This document shows, piece after piece, positions 1 through 12,100 of a stretch of DNA of 64,000 bases. Under the pieces are notes generated by a model. That model saw only the letters and a program-made list of their open reading frames with translations. It searched no databases and was not told where the DNA came from. Position numbers and translations under genes: made by a program. The stretch is taken from positions 62,001 to 126,000 of the forward strand of contig NC_092568.1 of the NCBI RefSeq assembly GCF_037975245.1. The letters are read 5' to 3'. Origin of the DNA: Apostichopus japonicus. Its lineage: Eukaryota; Echinodermata; Holothuroidea; Aspidochirotida; Stichopodidae. Numbering within the stretch: the stretch's first letter is position 1; each line of letters starts with the position of its first letter.

Positions 1-504
1 ATTTAAGTCAATTTTATAGAATATAGTCGATGTAAAGTGACTCAGTATCTAAAGTAGACTTTTAAGCCTCTCTCTTCCATTGGTGCAAATTCCTTGGTGC
101 ATGTATCCTTGACTTCTAGTCAAATTTAAAATGTGGAACTACAAAAAATTATCATCCTCAAAGTTTGTTTTTGTCCAGTAGAAGGATTAAAACCAACTGA
201 GCAAAAACATTGAGATATTTTTTGAAAACTTTATGAAGTTGTTGCATGTTTTTTTAGTTTTTCACAAATTTTCAGATTGTTGACATTAATAACAAAATGT
301 TATAACAATAAAAAAAGAAGCCATTTCTGTTTTCTAAATTGAGAGCTTTTCATTTATGTAGTTGCTCATTCCACTCATTACTAGCTACAGGGCGGGACTA
401 CTTGAGAGAATTTGGCAACAGTCGCTGTGAAATCCGTCTACATATGTGGCTATATTTTCAGTCCTTTTTTGTATGTAATGTGCTATTCTTTTTCTCCTCT
501 GCAG
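1..504 (+). other. Upstream intron of OST-alpha copy 1
   Basis: No sequence matches the N-terminal exon of copy 2 (PTTEQLL type), and the segment ends in a good acceptor tract at 504. It is read as intron; nothing else was seen. Confidence 0.6.
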
Positions 505-665
505 TCACCAGTGGCAATGTGGGTTTCATCCTTTTCATTGTCATAATGACTCTATTGTCTTTCACAACCTTCCTCATGTACGCTGAGGCTTACGTGTATC
601 TCAACAAGAAGATCCTCGCCAGCCGAAGAAAGGTTAGACTGCTCATCGTCCTAGGAATATTTCCA
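505..665 (+). CDS. OST-alpha copy 1, exon 2 (TM1)
   Basis: The acceptor is a pyrimidine-rich tract ending CTGCAG at 504, and the donor is GTAAGT at 666. The exon enters in phase 1 and leaves in phase 0. It encodes TM1 (GFILFIVIMTLLSFTTFL) and the basic linker ending LLIVLGIFP. The matching exon in copy 2 is one codon shorter (158 nt against 161). Confidence 0.92.
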
Positions 666-3600
666 GTAAGTGATTCAATTTCCTGATGAGGAGAATTTCT
701 TATTTGAAAAATTGTGAGGTCTGTCAATACACTTACTTGCAGTGGATGGCAGAGCCAAGATTTCTGGAAATGTTTGGGAAGGGAGAGGGGGGTGGGGGTG
801 TTGAGGGTTTAGGAATATTTCCAGTAAGTGCTTCGATTTCCTGATGAGGAGAATTTCTTATTTGAAAATTGTGAGGTCTGTCAATACACTTACTTTCAGT
901 GGATGGCAGAGCCAGGATTCTGGAAAGGTTTCGGGAAGGGAGAGGGGGGTGGTTGGGGGTGTTGAGGGTTTAGGTAAGACAATTGTTTTATATCAGAACG
1001 TAGTGATGCATGTGAAAGCACTACTAACATTTAAGGAATGCGCATGCAGAAATATGTATGAAATTTGTCAACTATGTTCCTTGTTATGATAAAAAATGAA
1101 CATGGATATAATTATGCTTTTTTACCACCCAAAATTTTATTAAGGGGGGAGGGGTGGCCCATACACTCCCTGATCCACCATCGTATTAGATTTGATGTTA
1201 TTACCCAGACCGATGGCTCTAATTTGTTTGGGTCATAAGAACAAGTTCTATCAGCATCTTTTTAATATTGAATTTTATCAACATCCTTTGAAATACCATT
1301 TTCTTTGTAAAACCTCTATAATTATGTTCTGTGCGACAAAATAAAATTAACCTCTGCTGTAATGGTTGATACCACGTTATACGTAATGACCAAGGGAATG
1401 CTGTGCCATAGTTATAATTTATGGCTTCCCAGGTTATTTATATTCAGAAACAAGATTTCCCGTAATAAGATAAATTAAAGTTACCCTTGTTTCCACTCTT
1501 ATGCACTACGGTAGTCTTCCTCTCCATGTTACGTTAACATTTGTTTCTCAGTATGAGTGGATATCATTTTTCAGTCTCCTCTTTCTCTCTCCACGACAGT
1601 TCATTAGCGTGTGTGCCTTGCTGTCACTCTACATGCCACGATCCCATATGATCACCTTCTTCACAAGTACAATGTAAGTCTCTTAATTCAATGCAAGATT
1701 TCTGTACCCCTCTTCCCATCACCCTCCCCCCTTCCTCTCCACTTAGTGAATCAGCTGTTTAAATTTCATGATTAACATTATACGATAATTAAAATGTGTA
1801 AAAGTAAGTTGGCCTGACGTTTCGATCCTAGCAGGATCTTCTTCAGAGGCTAAATGACAAGTAACAGTACAGTAACAGAAGGGACAAAAACATGCACAGA
1901 ATACAGACAGGTTAATGAGCATGGTGAACACAATGAGATAGATGTAAGGGGATTAGTAGACAATGGATGGAGAGCAAAAAGCAACAGGGGAAGAGGAGAG
2001 GATAATTAAAATGCAGCACTGCATGCGAGTTAGATTCACTTGTTTTTTCACTTGTGTTTACTTAATTGTGCAGTAATTGTTCCCCTACAAATTAGTGATC
2101 AGTAGGTCATTAGGGATCAGTAGGTCAGTTGCTTGCTTACTTACTTTGTATGTGAGTATTTCTAAAGTGCTTATCATGTTACACACATGATCTGTTTTCT
2201 TGTGGAAAATGTCAAGGTGGACATTTGGGGGGAGGGGGTTGTGGGGAGGTTTAGGTTGTACTATTGAAGGAAGGGGAGAAAGGTTCAAGTAAGATGGAGA
2301 AGGTTGAGATCGGACCCTGAAATACCATTTCTTGTCATTAAGTGACACTTTTAGACTTGTTCTTGAACTATTCCTAATTGTAGGACACACGTTGCACCGT
2401 GACATAATATTTTCTTCACATCTGCTTCCATTTGCGATATTTTTTCGAGGAATTCTAAGGCCACCAATTCAACTGGATTTCTGTTTCATTCCATAATTTT
2501 GCTTTGTGAATGAAGACTTTAATTCATTTCTGTTTTAATGTCTTTGAATATTTAATTTAAAGCATATTATTTGAATGGAGTTTACTCATAAGGAGCTGTT
2601 AAAATTGTTCCAAGCTTTTAAGTTTTAAAAGAAAAATGTTAAGCTATGCAAATGTTACATAGCCTATTTATAACAATTAAAATCTATTTAAAACTACAGT
2701 ATTCTATTATCACGATCTCTACTTTAGTGAAACAATTCTTTTATTTTTCTCGATAGTTACTTTTCTCTGGCCATCTACCAATTCCTGTATCTGATCTTTG
2801 ACTATTACGGTGGCAAAGAGGCCCTGGTAGAGCTCCTTAAGGATAAAACCATCCCCCTGGCTGGCCCCCCTCTCTCCTGCTGCTGCTATTGTTGCATACC
2901 ACCTCTTCCCATGACACCGTAAGTTCGTTAAGTCATCCTTCAGTTAGCTATGTACGTCTGTCTCCAAAAATCATGTTGTCTTGTCGGTGTAGTATTAAAA
3001 GTTGAGTTGAATATGACAAAGACGGTTTGTTCACAGGTTACATCTGACACTGGCATAGGCATAGGAGGCCAAAAAACTTGGTGAAAATTCAGGCAATATG
3101 ATGAGAATTTTTGGGCACCTACTGAAAGAAAAATAATTTGCAATTTGTTTTTCAATGGTTAAACTGATATTATTATCATCATTATTATTGTAACAACGCC
3201 CCCAATACTTCTAATCAATATGGAAGTGTAATAACACGGCAAATGATTGTATGTTATTGGCCTGCAATGTAATAACCGATGCATACCTATATGATATGCA
3301 CATTAACATGTTGAACACGCGCCACGTGCGCAAAAACTTTGGTTATATTTTTCGGGCAAGTCGTTACAGCCCCCCAAATCAAATTGGGCTCCTACACCTA
3401 TGACTGGCACCTCTTGCCTTTGGTGCTCACTGTGGCATTAAAAGTCCTAACAGTGTTAATATAGACATCCTCCTGTAGGACAGGAAGGAGGGAGGGGGAG
3501 GGGGAGGGGGGAGTGTCGGAAGATACCTCAGATAGCAGAGAAATATAGTCATGTCCCTCAATGTATCGGTATCAGCTTTATCTCATTCCTTCTTCTTGTT

Positions 3601-6545
3601 TTCTTTACAGGCGAAATTTGAAGATCATCAAGAGTCTAGTCCTCCAAGTTACCATCTTGAGACCCTTGGTTTTGTTCATCGGACTGGTCACCTGGGCGGA
3701 TGGAACCTACGTTCCAGGAAACGTGAGACACCATCTTTTCATATATGTAGAATAATTGGAATACCTGTGGATGGGGGAACAGGACCAGTGTTGTTAGGTT
3801 GTCAGGCCTCTGAACCTCTGTACATAACCTCAGTGTCTTAGTGATTTGGTACCACCCACTTGGTACAATTTTTTCTATACTGTAGTGTCATGTCCTACTT
3901 CAGAGCACTCGTATTGTCAGTACGAGCAGTATTAATATCATGTTTCTATCAGATCAAGGTTATGAACTGTTTGTACTGACAATACCAGGGCGTTGAAGTA
4001 CAGTTTAGAGAGGTTTGGGAAATTGTCCCAACTGGCTATTTGATACATATGCCATATTGCATGTTCATAAGCAAGGTTTTATACATGATTCTATCATGTT
4101 CACTGATTAACTCGTGTTGTGTTTAGCTTGAAAGCTATAAAGTATAAAAGTTTAAGTAGTCACCCCCCTTCTTCCCACCTCTCCCTCCCCTACTCCCCCT
4201 CCCTTTGTACTATACCTATTGCACATCAATAAATCAAAACAAATAAATTGCTTTAAATGTTTGAACTTATAGCTTTTAACTTTCTCTGTTTTCATGTTGT
4301 TTTCTTTTGTAGCTGACATTTACGTCCATCAACCTCTACGTACAATTGCTATCCCTCTGTTCCACCCTGGTGGCCCTCTGGGGCGTCATCATGTTCGTCC
4401 GAGTCTCCAAAGGACCGCTCGCCAAGTACCGTGTGACCCCAAAGTTCCTGATTGTCCAAGTATGTCTGATCACAGTCTCTTCCCAGGCCATCATCATCGC
4501 TATCATTGGCGGATTCAACGGCATTCCCTGTACAGCAGTATTCAGATCGTTGGATAGAGGAAACTGTAAGTAAACTTCACTCTTTATCTGTTCAAATATC
4601 ATTTCCCTTTTCACCGATGCTCAAAGAACTGCGAGTGGGATTTGAATTGATTTGATTTGATTCAGCAGTTCCATATATGTTGTGCAGTCTAGCTGCATGC
4701 TTCCTAAATGGTATTGATTGAAAATTGTAATCACATCTTCAATTGAAATGTCGATTGATAGAAAAGCCATGCTCAATGTATGGTTATAAATTCAAAATTT
4801 GAGATGGCACTTAATTCCTTGATTGACACCTTTGTACTCTGGACGAAAAACTGAAATCTTGTGACAAATATCGTGGATTGAAATCTTTGCAGACACATAT
4901 CAGACTGAAATCTTTCTAAATGATATGGATTGAAATCTTGAAAGTCGCATCTCCGCTTGTAACGTTGACAGAGCAATTGAAGGTAGCCATGGTGTATGGC
5001 TATATATTCAAAATATAAGATTGAACTATATTCCTTTAATAACAGCTTGTACTCTTAAGGAAAAACAGAAATCTTTTTTTCTATGTTTTATTCTGGTTGG
5101 ATCATTGAAAGCTCAATGGCAAAATTATCAGATTTGAAACTTACAAATTAAGACTTTAAAGAGAGGTGCATGTAAAACTACTGGAAATGAAATAATAAAA
5201 TGGAAAAAACTTCTTACCCTTTATATTTTATTCCTGCAAGAATTATTTGTTACTACATCTATAGCTTGTTTGTAAAAGCTTGACTATCTTTCAAAAGTTA
5301 ACTAAGATAATTTGTGACATAGTAAAGAGGGGGTGGCAGGGGGGGGGGGGGGGAAGTCACTCCTAATCAATTATTTATTTCTCTCTACAAAAGAAAAATA
5401 TTTATCAACCTGTAACTTAAACAAGTTGAAAGAGAAAATGAATGAAGCCAAAGACTGAGTAACTTCTCCCTCTGAGATTAATTTTCTTTCATAAATATGA
5501 AAACGAGCCCTTTAAAGCAAAGTACACAAGTGAGTTGAAGCTCATGTAGAGCCTACAGAACTAGCAGAATTCATCTTGTAATTCCTGAAGTCGCTCTGTC
5601 ACATACCCTCCAAAGTTTAACCGTACTTTACATTTCTGTTGACAAGAATGCGAGTGGTTTATCCAAACAGCTTAGTTCAGAAATTTGTGGTTACGATCAA
5701 ATGGATAAAGGCTCAATGATTCAAGAAGTATGCCAGTTAATCACTTTAGCACACTAATCTATTGGAGGAGAATTCATTTTATTTTATATATAAATTTTTC
5801 TAAATTATTTATTTTTATTGGTGTTTTGAACAACCATGAGATCAAAGAAGATATGTATCATAGGCAAGGTCTTTCTGTTCTTAAAATCTAATGAGCCACC
5901 CTACAGCAAAGGCTGCCTTTGCTCCTGTCATGATTTGGTTTAGAAGAAATTGGAAGGTAGGGAGATTGTGGAGGAGGGGGGGGGGGGGGGTTGAAGGAGG
6001 TAGGAAGGTGTCATTTCAGAGGAAATGTTGTTTGAGAGGGCAGGGGAAGGGTGGGGAAAGAGGTATCACTTTAGAGAGAAATGTAGTTTGAGAGGTTAAG
6101 GCGGGTGGAAGGAGGTAGGAAGGTCAGATATATGTGTTCTGCATGATAAGGTATGCACTGTTCTATTATAACACCCCCTCCCCATCTCTTGTTCCTGACA
6201 GACATTAATGATATGCTACTGGTGATAGAGATGTTCCTCTTCAGTGGGGTGTCCCGTTTAGTTTTCCGATCTCAGCACGGAAACACCGGGACCTTGCTCG
6301 ACGACAACCTCCCAAACATGGAATCAGCCTTGCCAGCAGAGACCAAGAAAGAGTTGGAAATGATGTCCAACAACAATGGCAACACTAACCACAACAATAA
6401 CTCTGTCCTCACCCACGGATACTCTAAAGAAGATGAGGCGGAAGTCTCCGTGGTAACCGACGGCAAACTCCAAGACATCGTCGCACTCTCAAGTAGCGAT
6501 GTCCGTCTCAATAGTCGAACAGTCATTCACCAGAGTAATATTTAA
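505..6545 (+). CDS. SLC51A-like: Organic solute transporter subunit alpha, copy 1 (5'-truncated by window edge)
   Basis: Coding exons are 505-665, 1600-1673, 2757-2918, 3611-3722, 4313-4565 and 6202-6545 (stop TAA), giving 367 residues plus a split first codon. The first coding exon (about 48 residues in copy 2) lies before the window. Family landmarks seen are SRRKVRLL after TM1, LYMPRS in TM2, GGKEALVELLKD after TM3, the cysteine run SCCCYCC in the TM3-TM4 loop, and YVPGN before TM5. OST-alpha is a seven-pass plasma-membrane protein that, with single-pass OST-beta, moves bile acids, steroids and other organic solutes by facilitated transport. That role is family knowledge; whether this copy needs a beta partner is unknown. 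The tail after TM7 is about 95 residues, Asn- and Ser-rich (NNNGNTNHNNNS), and longer than in vertebrates. All introns are GT-AG. Confidence 0.93.
652..974 (+). repeat. Tandem duplication (about 158 bp x 2) spanning an exon-intron junction
   Basis: Units 652-809 and 810-974 are near-identical. Each starts TAGGAATATTTCCAGTAAGT and ends in a G-rich run plus GTTGAGGGTTTAGG. The unit includes the last 14 bases of exon 2 and its donor, so a second intact donor sits at 824. Using it would add 158 nt, which shifts the frame and meets a stop soon after 665. Confidence 0.93.
1600..1673 (+). CDS. OST-alpha copy 1, exon 3 (TM2)
   Basis: The acceptor ends CGACAG at 1599 and the donor is GTAAGT at 1674. 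The exon is 74 nt, exactly the length of its copy 2 counterpart, entering in phase 0 and leaving in phase 2. It encodes FISVCALLSLYMPRSHMITF, where the MPRS turn corresponds to the WIPRS motif of vertebrate OST-alpha. Confidence 0.9.
1765..2410 (-). mobile_element. Penelope-like element terminal fragment (candidate)
   Basis: This intronic segment contains a hammerhead-ribozyme-like motif of the kind carried in Penelope-like retroelement terminal repeats. No reverse transcriptase or GIY-YIG coding remains. The limits are approximate and the assignment rests mainly on the ribozyme motif. Confidence 0.4.
1812..1850 (-). ncRNA. Hammerhead ribozyme motif (minimal, dimer type)
   Basis: Read on the minus strand: stem I strand GCCT (1850-1847), core CTGAAGA (fits CUGANGA), an extra A, stem II GATCC / loop TGCTA / GGATC, core GAAA, then CGTC with cleavage triplet GTC, then AGGC (to 1812), which pairs with GCCT to close stem I. 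Stem III would be the palindrome ACGT, which can form only between two copies, as proposed for ribozymes of Penelope-like elements. The extra A beside stem II and the 4-bp stem I leave activity uncertain. Confidence 0.6.
2757..2918 (+). CDS. OST-alpha copy 1, exon 4 (TM3 and Cys-rich loop)
   Basis: The acceptor ends GATAG at 2756 and the donor is GTAAGT at 2919. The exon is 162 nt, the same as in copy 2. It encodes TM3 (YFSLAIYQFLYLIFDYYGG), then KEALVELLKD and a loop with six cysteines in SCCCYCC plus the following stretch. In vertebrate OST-alpha this cysteine cluster is conserved. Confidence 0.93.
3611..3722 (+). CDS. OST-alpha copy 1, exon 5 (TM4)
   Basis: The acceptor ends TTTACAG at 3610 and the donor is GTGAGA at 3723. 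The exon encodes a basic start (RNLKIIK), then TM4 (ILRPLVLFIGLVTW) and YVPGN. It is 112 nt, against 124 nt in copy 2; the four missing codons fall at the 5' end. Confidence 0.9.
4313..4565 (+). CDS. OST-alpha copy 1, exon 6 (TM5-TM6)
   Basis: The acceptor ends TTTTGTAG at 4312 and the donor is GTAAGT at 4566. The exon is 253 nt, the same as in copy 2. It encodes TM5 (LLSLCSTLVALWGVIMFV), the RVSKGPLAKYRVTPKF linker and TM6 (LIVQVCLITVSSQAIIIAII), then GFNGIPCTAVF. Confidence 0.93.
4764..5076 (+). repeat. Diverged direct repeat in copy 1 intron
   Basis: About 90 bp beginning GCCATG and ending CAGAAATCTT / CTGAAATCTT occurs at 4768-4859 and again, diverged, at 4987-5074. Short GATTGAAATCTT units lie between them. 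The repeat is intronic and no coding was seen. Confidence 0.6.
5340..5353 (+). repeat. Poly-G tract
   Basis: An uninterrupted run of G follows GGGGGTGGCA inside the long last intron of copy 1. Similar G- or C-runs recur through the window. Confidence 0.9.
6202..6545 (+). CDS. OST-alpha copy 1, last coding exon (TM7 and tail)
   Basis: The acceptor ends CCTGACAG at 6201. The split codon gives Tyr, then INDMLLVIEMFLFSGVSRLVF (TM7), then a hydrophilic tail rich in Asn, Ser and acidic residues to TAA at 6543-6545. The tail has no visible similarity to that of copy 2. Confidence 0.92.
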
Positions 6546-7337
6546 ATTGTTATCTGGGGAGGTGTGGAGGGGGAACGGGGAGGGGGGGTATGAGTGGGTC
6601 AGCTCTCTTTCACATGGCACTCAATTCTAAATATAGGAGGCTGTTAGAGAGGATCGCATAAGCTGTGGAGGTAATGGTACTTTATGCTAATTCAGATAAC
6701 AGAATCTGATTTTGGTTTGTAGATTAATATATATAAATATATATAATTTAACAAAATATTATTGCAAAATATGTATTGGCAGCATCCACCAAATTTCTTA
6801 AAAAATGAAAAAGACCTCTGCAGTGCAAAGCAATGTGTGAGATTAATTCTTCAGAGACGTAATTCACTTTTATTTATGATTCATACTGTCGAGCAATACA
6901 AACACTAAGAAGGACAACATTAATGTATACAAGTGACACTAGTTTAGAAATTTGATTCATATTAACACTCTGTGGAAAGATTGGTGGAATTTTATAAGTA
7001 AATGACTCTTTTTTTTTAACGCTATTTTGATTTTTTTTTCTTGTGATTCCATACACTGGTGTCTTTCATTTTTAAATTTGGCATGCTCAAAACTTTTCTG
7101 ATTTGGAATTTGGATAAAATTATGCACTTTATCAGTACTCAAATTTATCATTTTGAACAATTTTGTCTTCCGTGGTCATTTTATGCAAACATTTCATAAA
7201 TTATACAAAGACAAGGTATTGTCAAAAGCATGAATCAATTTTAAGAAATATTATCATTTTACTCCCTTCATATTGTTGAGAATTGTAGGGATGTAATTTT
7301 GAGGGTGGTATTGTTGAATTTGTATGCATGTGTTTTA

Positions 7338-7370
<33 letters not shown>

Positions 7371-9180
7371 CAGCATATTTAATCTTAAAATTTTTTTTTT
7401 TAAATTTTTTAAAAAGATGTAAATTATCTTAAGTGCCTTTAAGTAAGTTTGTCATAAGTCAGATGTTTATCTGACTTTTGTCATGATTTGTTTCATCAAA
7501 GGTGATGACTTTGACCGTTTGTTTTCTTAGTATTATGAGTATAAGAAAGCAAAGGCAAGCTGAAATGCCTTCAGTATAAACAAAATTTGTGTGTTTTTAT
7601 AAGTTGATAAATGTCACATTAATACCACAAATGCCTTCTACATCTATGCAACATATATCAATGTAGAAATAACAGTTATTGCCAGCCAATTCATCCTACT
7701 TCAATGGGACGAGGGCAGCATTGCATTATGAATAGAGTTTTTATCATATCAGAAGCTATTGGTTCGTCTAGAATCTAGTAATTTCAAAAGTAGAACCAAA
7801 AAATCTTGTACTTTTATTTAGTAAGACTGAAGGCTTTTCATGCTAGAGTTGGTTGGTGAATTTGAATTGGAAAGCTCTCTCTTCTGTTTCCTTTTCTGCT
7901 TGGGAGGGGGAGGGGGGTGGGAGGGAGGGAGGAATGAGGAAGGGAAAATGATGACCATAAACAACTGTTACAAATATTTGCCACAATTTCACATTATTGG
8001 TGAAGCTGAAGCTAGGTAGTCATAGAAACATATGTTTATGTGTTTTGATAGTTGCTAAGGGAAAAAAAATTTGTTTTCAATATTTTATCAGAATGGTCAA
8101 GGACCCCACCAGATAAATACAATTTGCATCTAATTAACATATTTAATTCAGATCGGTGTTAAGTTCATTCCATTAGTGGTAACCATGGGTTACAATCGTT
8201 GCAGCAACAAATCCTTTCCGTTCAATCATTCCAGTTGTTTCACAAAGTTGATTCATAAAATTTATTTCTTTACTTTTTAGACTTTCAGTTGCCACTTTTT
8301 TTCATTTGATTTTAAGACTGTATTTAATAATGACATTCATCAGAACTTTATCCTCAATAACAGGTTAGTAACTGAAAGTAGTCATTTGGTATGGTGACAG
8401 TTGTGTTTCATCTCTAGATAGTTAAGAAGATGTGGTAGCATTTGTATATAGCCAGAGATGTATTGGTAGCTTTTACACGGACCAAATTAGGACTGAGCCC
8501 TCAATCTCAGAATTAAAACTTTAAAAAAAAAAATGACAAAACTAGAGGTGATTACTTTTAGTAAGTTTTGTCAACCTCCTAATGTTGGTTTTCATTAACA
8601 GAAGTATAAGTGTAATTTGTAAATAAAAACAAAACACCTGCAAAATGTCAACTTCACAGAGCAGATGTAACTGTGGTTATCTCCTGCTTAATTCTTTTCA
8701 GTAAAATATTCCATTGAAGAAGAATTAAAATGTGTATCGGTAATGGCAATTGTTGAAAGGTGCATTTATAATATACATATATATGCAATCATGTAACATA
8801 TAGTAATTCTTCCTTTTGTTTTTTAAATGAAAATTACTGTAACTTTATCTGACTCAACTTTTTCTCAATTAATTCTTGAAAGTTTAATCAACCTCTTCAG
8901 GTGTGAACTTAATTGTTCACAAGACGAAAAATTTCAAATTTTCTTTATTCGTGTTTAGTTTGAAGTTTGTTTCATCACAAATTATTCAAGTATTTTTATG
9001 CTACTATAAAATAGTTTGTATTCCCGTGTGGTATCATATGATCGTAAATATTTAAAGATTTTACATGACCTTATTTCTTTGATCTTTTAACTAAAATAAA
9101 TTGAGAAAAGTCACAATTATGTGCCGTTTTAATTACTTTTTGCCATAGTTTCTCAATTTATGTCAAGTGTAAAAACAATC
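6546..9180 (+). other. 3'UTR and downstream region of OST-alpha copy 1
   Basis: AT-rich sequence with no supportable reading frame. It contains a (TA)n tract at 7335-7370 and candidate AATAAA signals at 8622-8627 and 9095-9100. The true 3' end of the transcript cannot be fixed from sequence alone. Confidence 0.4.
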
Positions 9181-12100
9181 TTCCATCCCCACCCATAAGC
9201 CTGCATGGTCCCGTCTCCAGCACCTTTGTAATCTTGCTTTAACTGTTAAACGTGATTAAAAGCAAAACAGAGAATGGACTAGTTAACTTTTTAAACATGC
9301 CTGACGAGAGGAGGATGAGTGTGGGGGGGGGGGCGGACGAGGGGGAAGAGTTAATATACCCCAACAATCCTGTGATCAATAAGGGCGCACTGGGATAATA
9401 TAGAGGGACCTTTGTAAAGGAATACAAGAATAATGCATTCTCATTTTCATAATTAACTGGAGGAAATATGAAAGATTGCAGAAAGGGGGGCATGGTGAGG
9501 TAATTATCCCTGGTGTCCAGTCTGGCCCTCGAAAAGAGTGATCCCTTTCCTGAGACATCTCATGGTTGCTTTTGCAGTGTAATCTTTCACACCAACAGAT
9601 ACCCCAAAACAGAAACAATTTTACTAAAGGTACTTAAAAAATATATATATCGAATTTTCTGATTTGAAACGAGCATCGTCTCACATAGTTGGCAAGAAAA
9701 CAGACACCATCTTAACATGGAAGATCAGAGGTAGGTCAGTGCCCGGGGACAGTTATATGTTCATGTATTCCAGTACATCCATGGGTGGATGAGTATGTTC
9801 TTGACCCAGGACTGTATTTCCTGACCGACACCACCCCTCCCTCTCCTCATCCATCCCATCAGGCCTACCACCGTAGCATATGCATCGGGCTATAGCCTTC
9901 TTTACATGCTGGAGTAAAGTAACAATTGTATTGTATGAAATACGAGAAGAAAAAATTTGACACCTTCATGCCCTTTTCCTCTTATTTTCATACTTTGATA
10001 CAGTGCTCCCATCCCCACCCCCTCCCCGACGCGCTGTTCACCTTAATCACTATACTTACGTCACCGTTCCACCAAAACCTATAAACATCAAGCTGTTATG
10101 CCACCCCCCTCCCTCACCTCTCACCATGCCGATTCATACCACACCTGGCTGGTCAGGTTACGCATGCTTGTCCTATTTAGATTAAATAGATTCTGATGTA
10201 AAGGTGTTGCATTACGTGAGAGCGTTAGGAGAAACAAGCAAAGCTAATCCCTTTTCCTTTGCACCCATTTCCATCCAACTCCCTGACTTGAAAATTGATC
10301 TTTTTGTTGGATAAATAAGTAAGGCTACAATCAACCGTCGGCCCCTGCCCCCCCCCCTTCCCACCCGGAGTTGCCTCTAGTTCAAGTATATCTCTACATC
10401 GCCAAAAGTATGTTAACTATTCTCCTTTAGAAAGGAATATAATAAAATAACGTTTAACAATCATGGTATTGAATCAACATATCTATACAACAGTTGATAT
10501 TTGTAAAATATTTGGCAACTCTTGAAGCTATTGTTCTTTAGACAATTTATTCAAAGCAACGCCCCCTTCAACCATTTGATCTAATAGCAGGAGCCGCCTC
10601 ACTGCTACAATATAAGCTGATCGAAAGAATTGATTGGTTAAGAGATGAACACTTTTGAACCAATCAGGCGATCGTTCCGAAGGACGCTCTGGTATGCACA
10701 AATATTGATGTAGTGCGCCCTCCTATATACTTAAAGTTTATACGCCACCAAAAGATAGTGTGTATATTTGCTAAAACGATAAATATGCAATTAGTCAACA
10801 CCTAATACCTAGTTATAAAAAGATCAATTTTATTTCTTTACCTGCTTAAATAACGTGCCAATCAATGTCAAAATATCTCTTAAAGATTTCGCCATCCAGA
10901 AATTTGATTATCTTTACTGACCAGCGCGGTTGTTACTAAAACGGACCATGCATGATAAGCCTTTTTTTTCTCAATTTAAGTTTGCCTAGCGACCTGGAGG
11001 TGTTGTCCCGCGTGAAAATAACCGTACAAAGTCATGGAAAGTCCCTGCCCCCTCCCCACCCTCCCCAATCAGTTACGCACTCCGTATTTAAATACAGAAC
11101 TGCACCCTGCAATACCGGCTCCTTTATACTCCCCCTCCCCCCCCCCCCGCCTTATTGTCACTCTCCAACACTGGGTCCACCTCCATACGCATCCACTCCA
11201 CATACCCACTAAACACACCTCAATGCTCTATATACAATAACGTACATCACAGCTAGGTTACGAAATACATTATGGAAAGGTAACACGTCGGAATGAAGAA
11301 GCACCACAAACAATGAAAAACTGTTACCATAGACCCCTTACGGTACTTTATCAAGGACCCACAATTTGAATTAAATTAATATACGGTATATAGGCAAGCT
11401 AGCCTGACGAGAGGGGAGTGGTCAGGGGGTACAGCCCCGGGCGCGGTGACATAAAGGGCCAGGGAAACTATGGAGGGTGCCCGGGAAATATGAGATAAGG
11501 AATAGTGTATTTTCATATTCATAATATGCCCAATGAAAAGTAAAGCGTGCAAAGAAAGAGCAGGGGTGATACCATTGGCTACCACCGCTTAATCCTAATT
11601 GATGGTGGTTCCTAATAAAGCACAAAACATTACAGGAAAAGTTGCCCAAGGAAGTGGATTTTAGCCCATTTGCAAAATTATGTGTGAATATGTTGCTGTG
11701 CTTAGCTAACAATATATCCATCAGTTTTATTTACATCTGATGTTTTAGACTGAACCTCAAGTAGGAAATTTTCATTTCCATATTTTAAATGTTATCATGC
11801 ATGACTAAAGGTAACTATTAGTCAAAAGTAACGTAACTGTTTATGACCTTAGCCCTAGGGTAATCATTAATGGGGAAACAATTATCTTGTAACTACAAGC
11901 CAAAACACATCTAAAGAATAAAGTCGCCGTTGTTACATCCATATCATAAAACAAATAATTATTTGATAATTTAAGCTTGTTTAATCTTTCGAATATCAAA
12001 CTTGGATAAGATACAACTCACGATTTTGTAGTAGGGGCAACCTTAAAAATGTCATCATAACCTTACAAGCGAAAGATACCAAAATCATGTTGAAAAGTAA

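Noticed and set aside
339-504. Upstream extension of the first visible OST-alpha copy 1 exon
   Set aside because: The open frame continues upstream, but a strong acceptor at 504 matches the copy 2 exon boundary and phase, and the extension has no family similarity.
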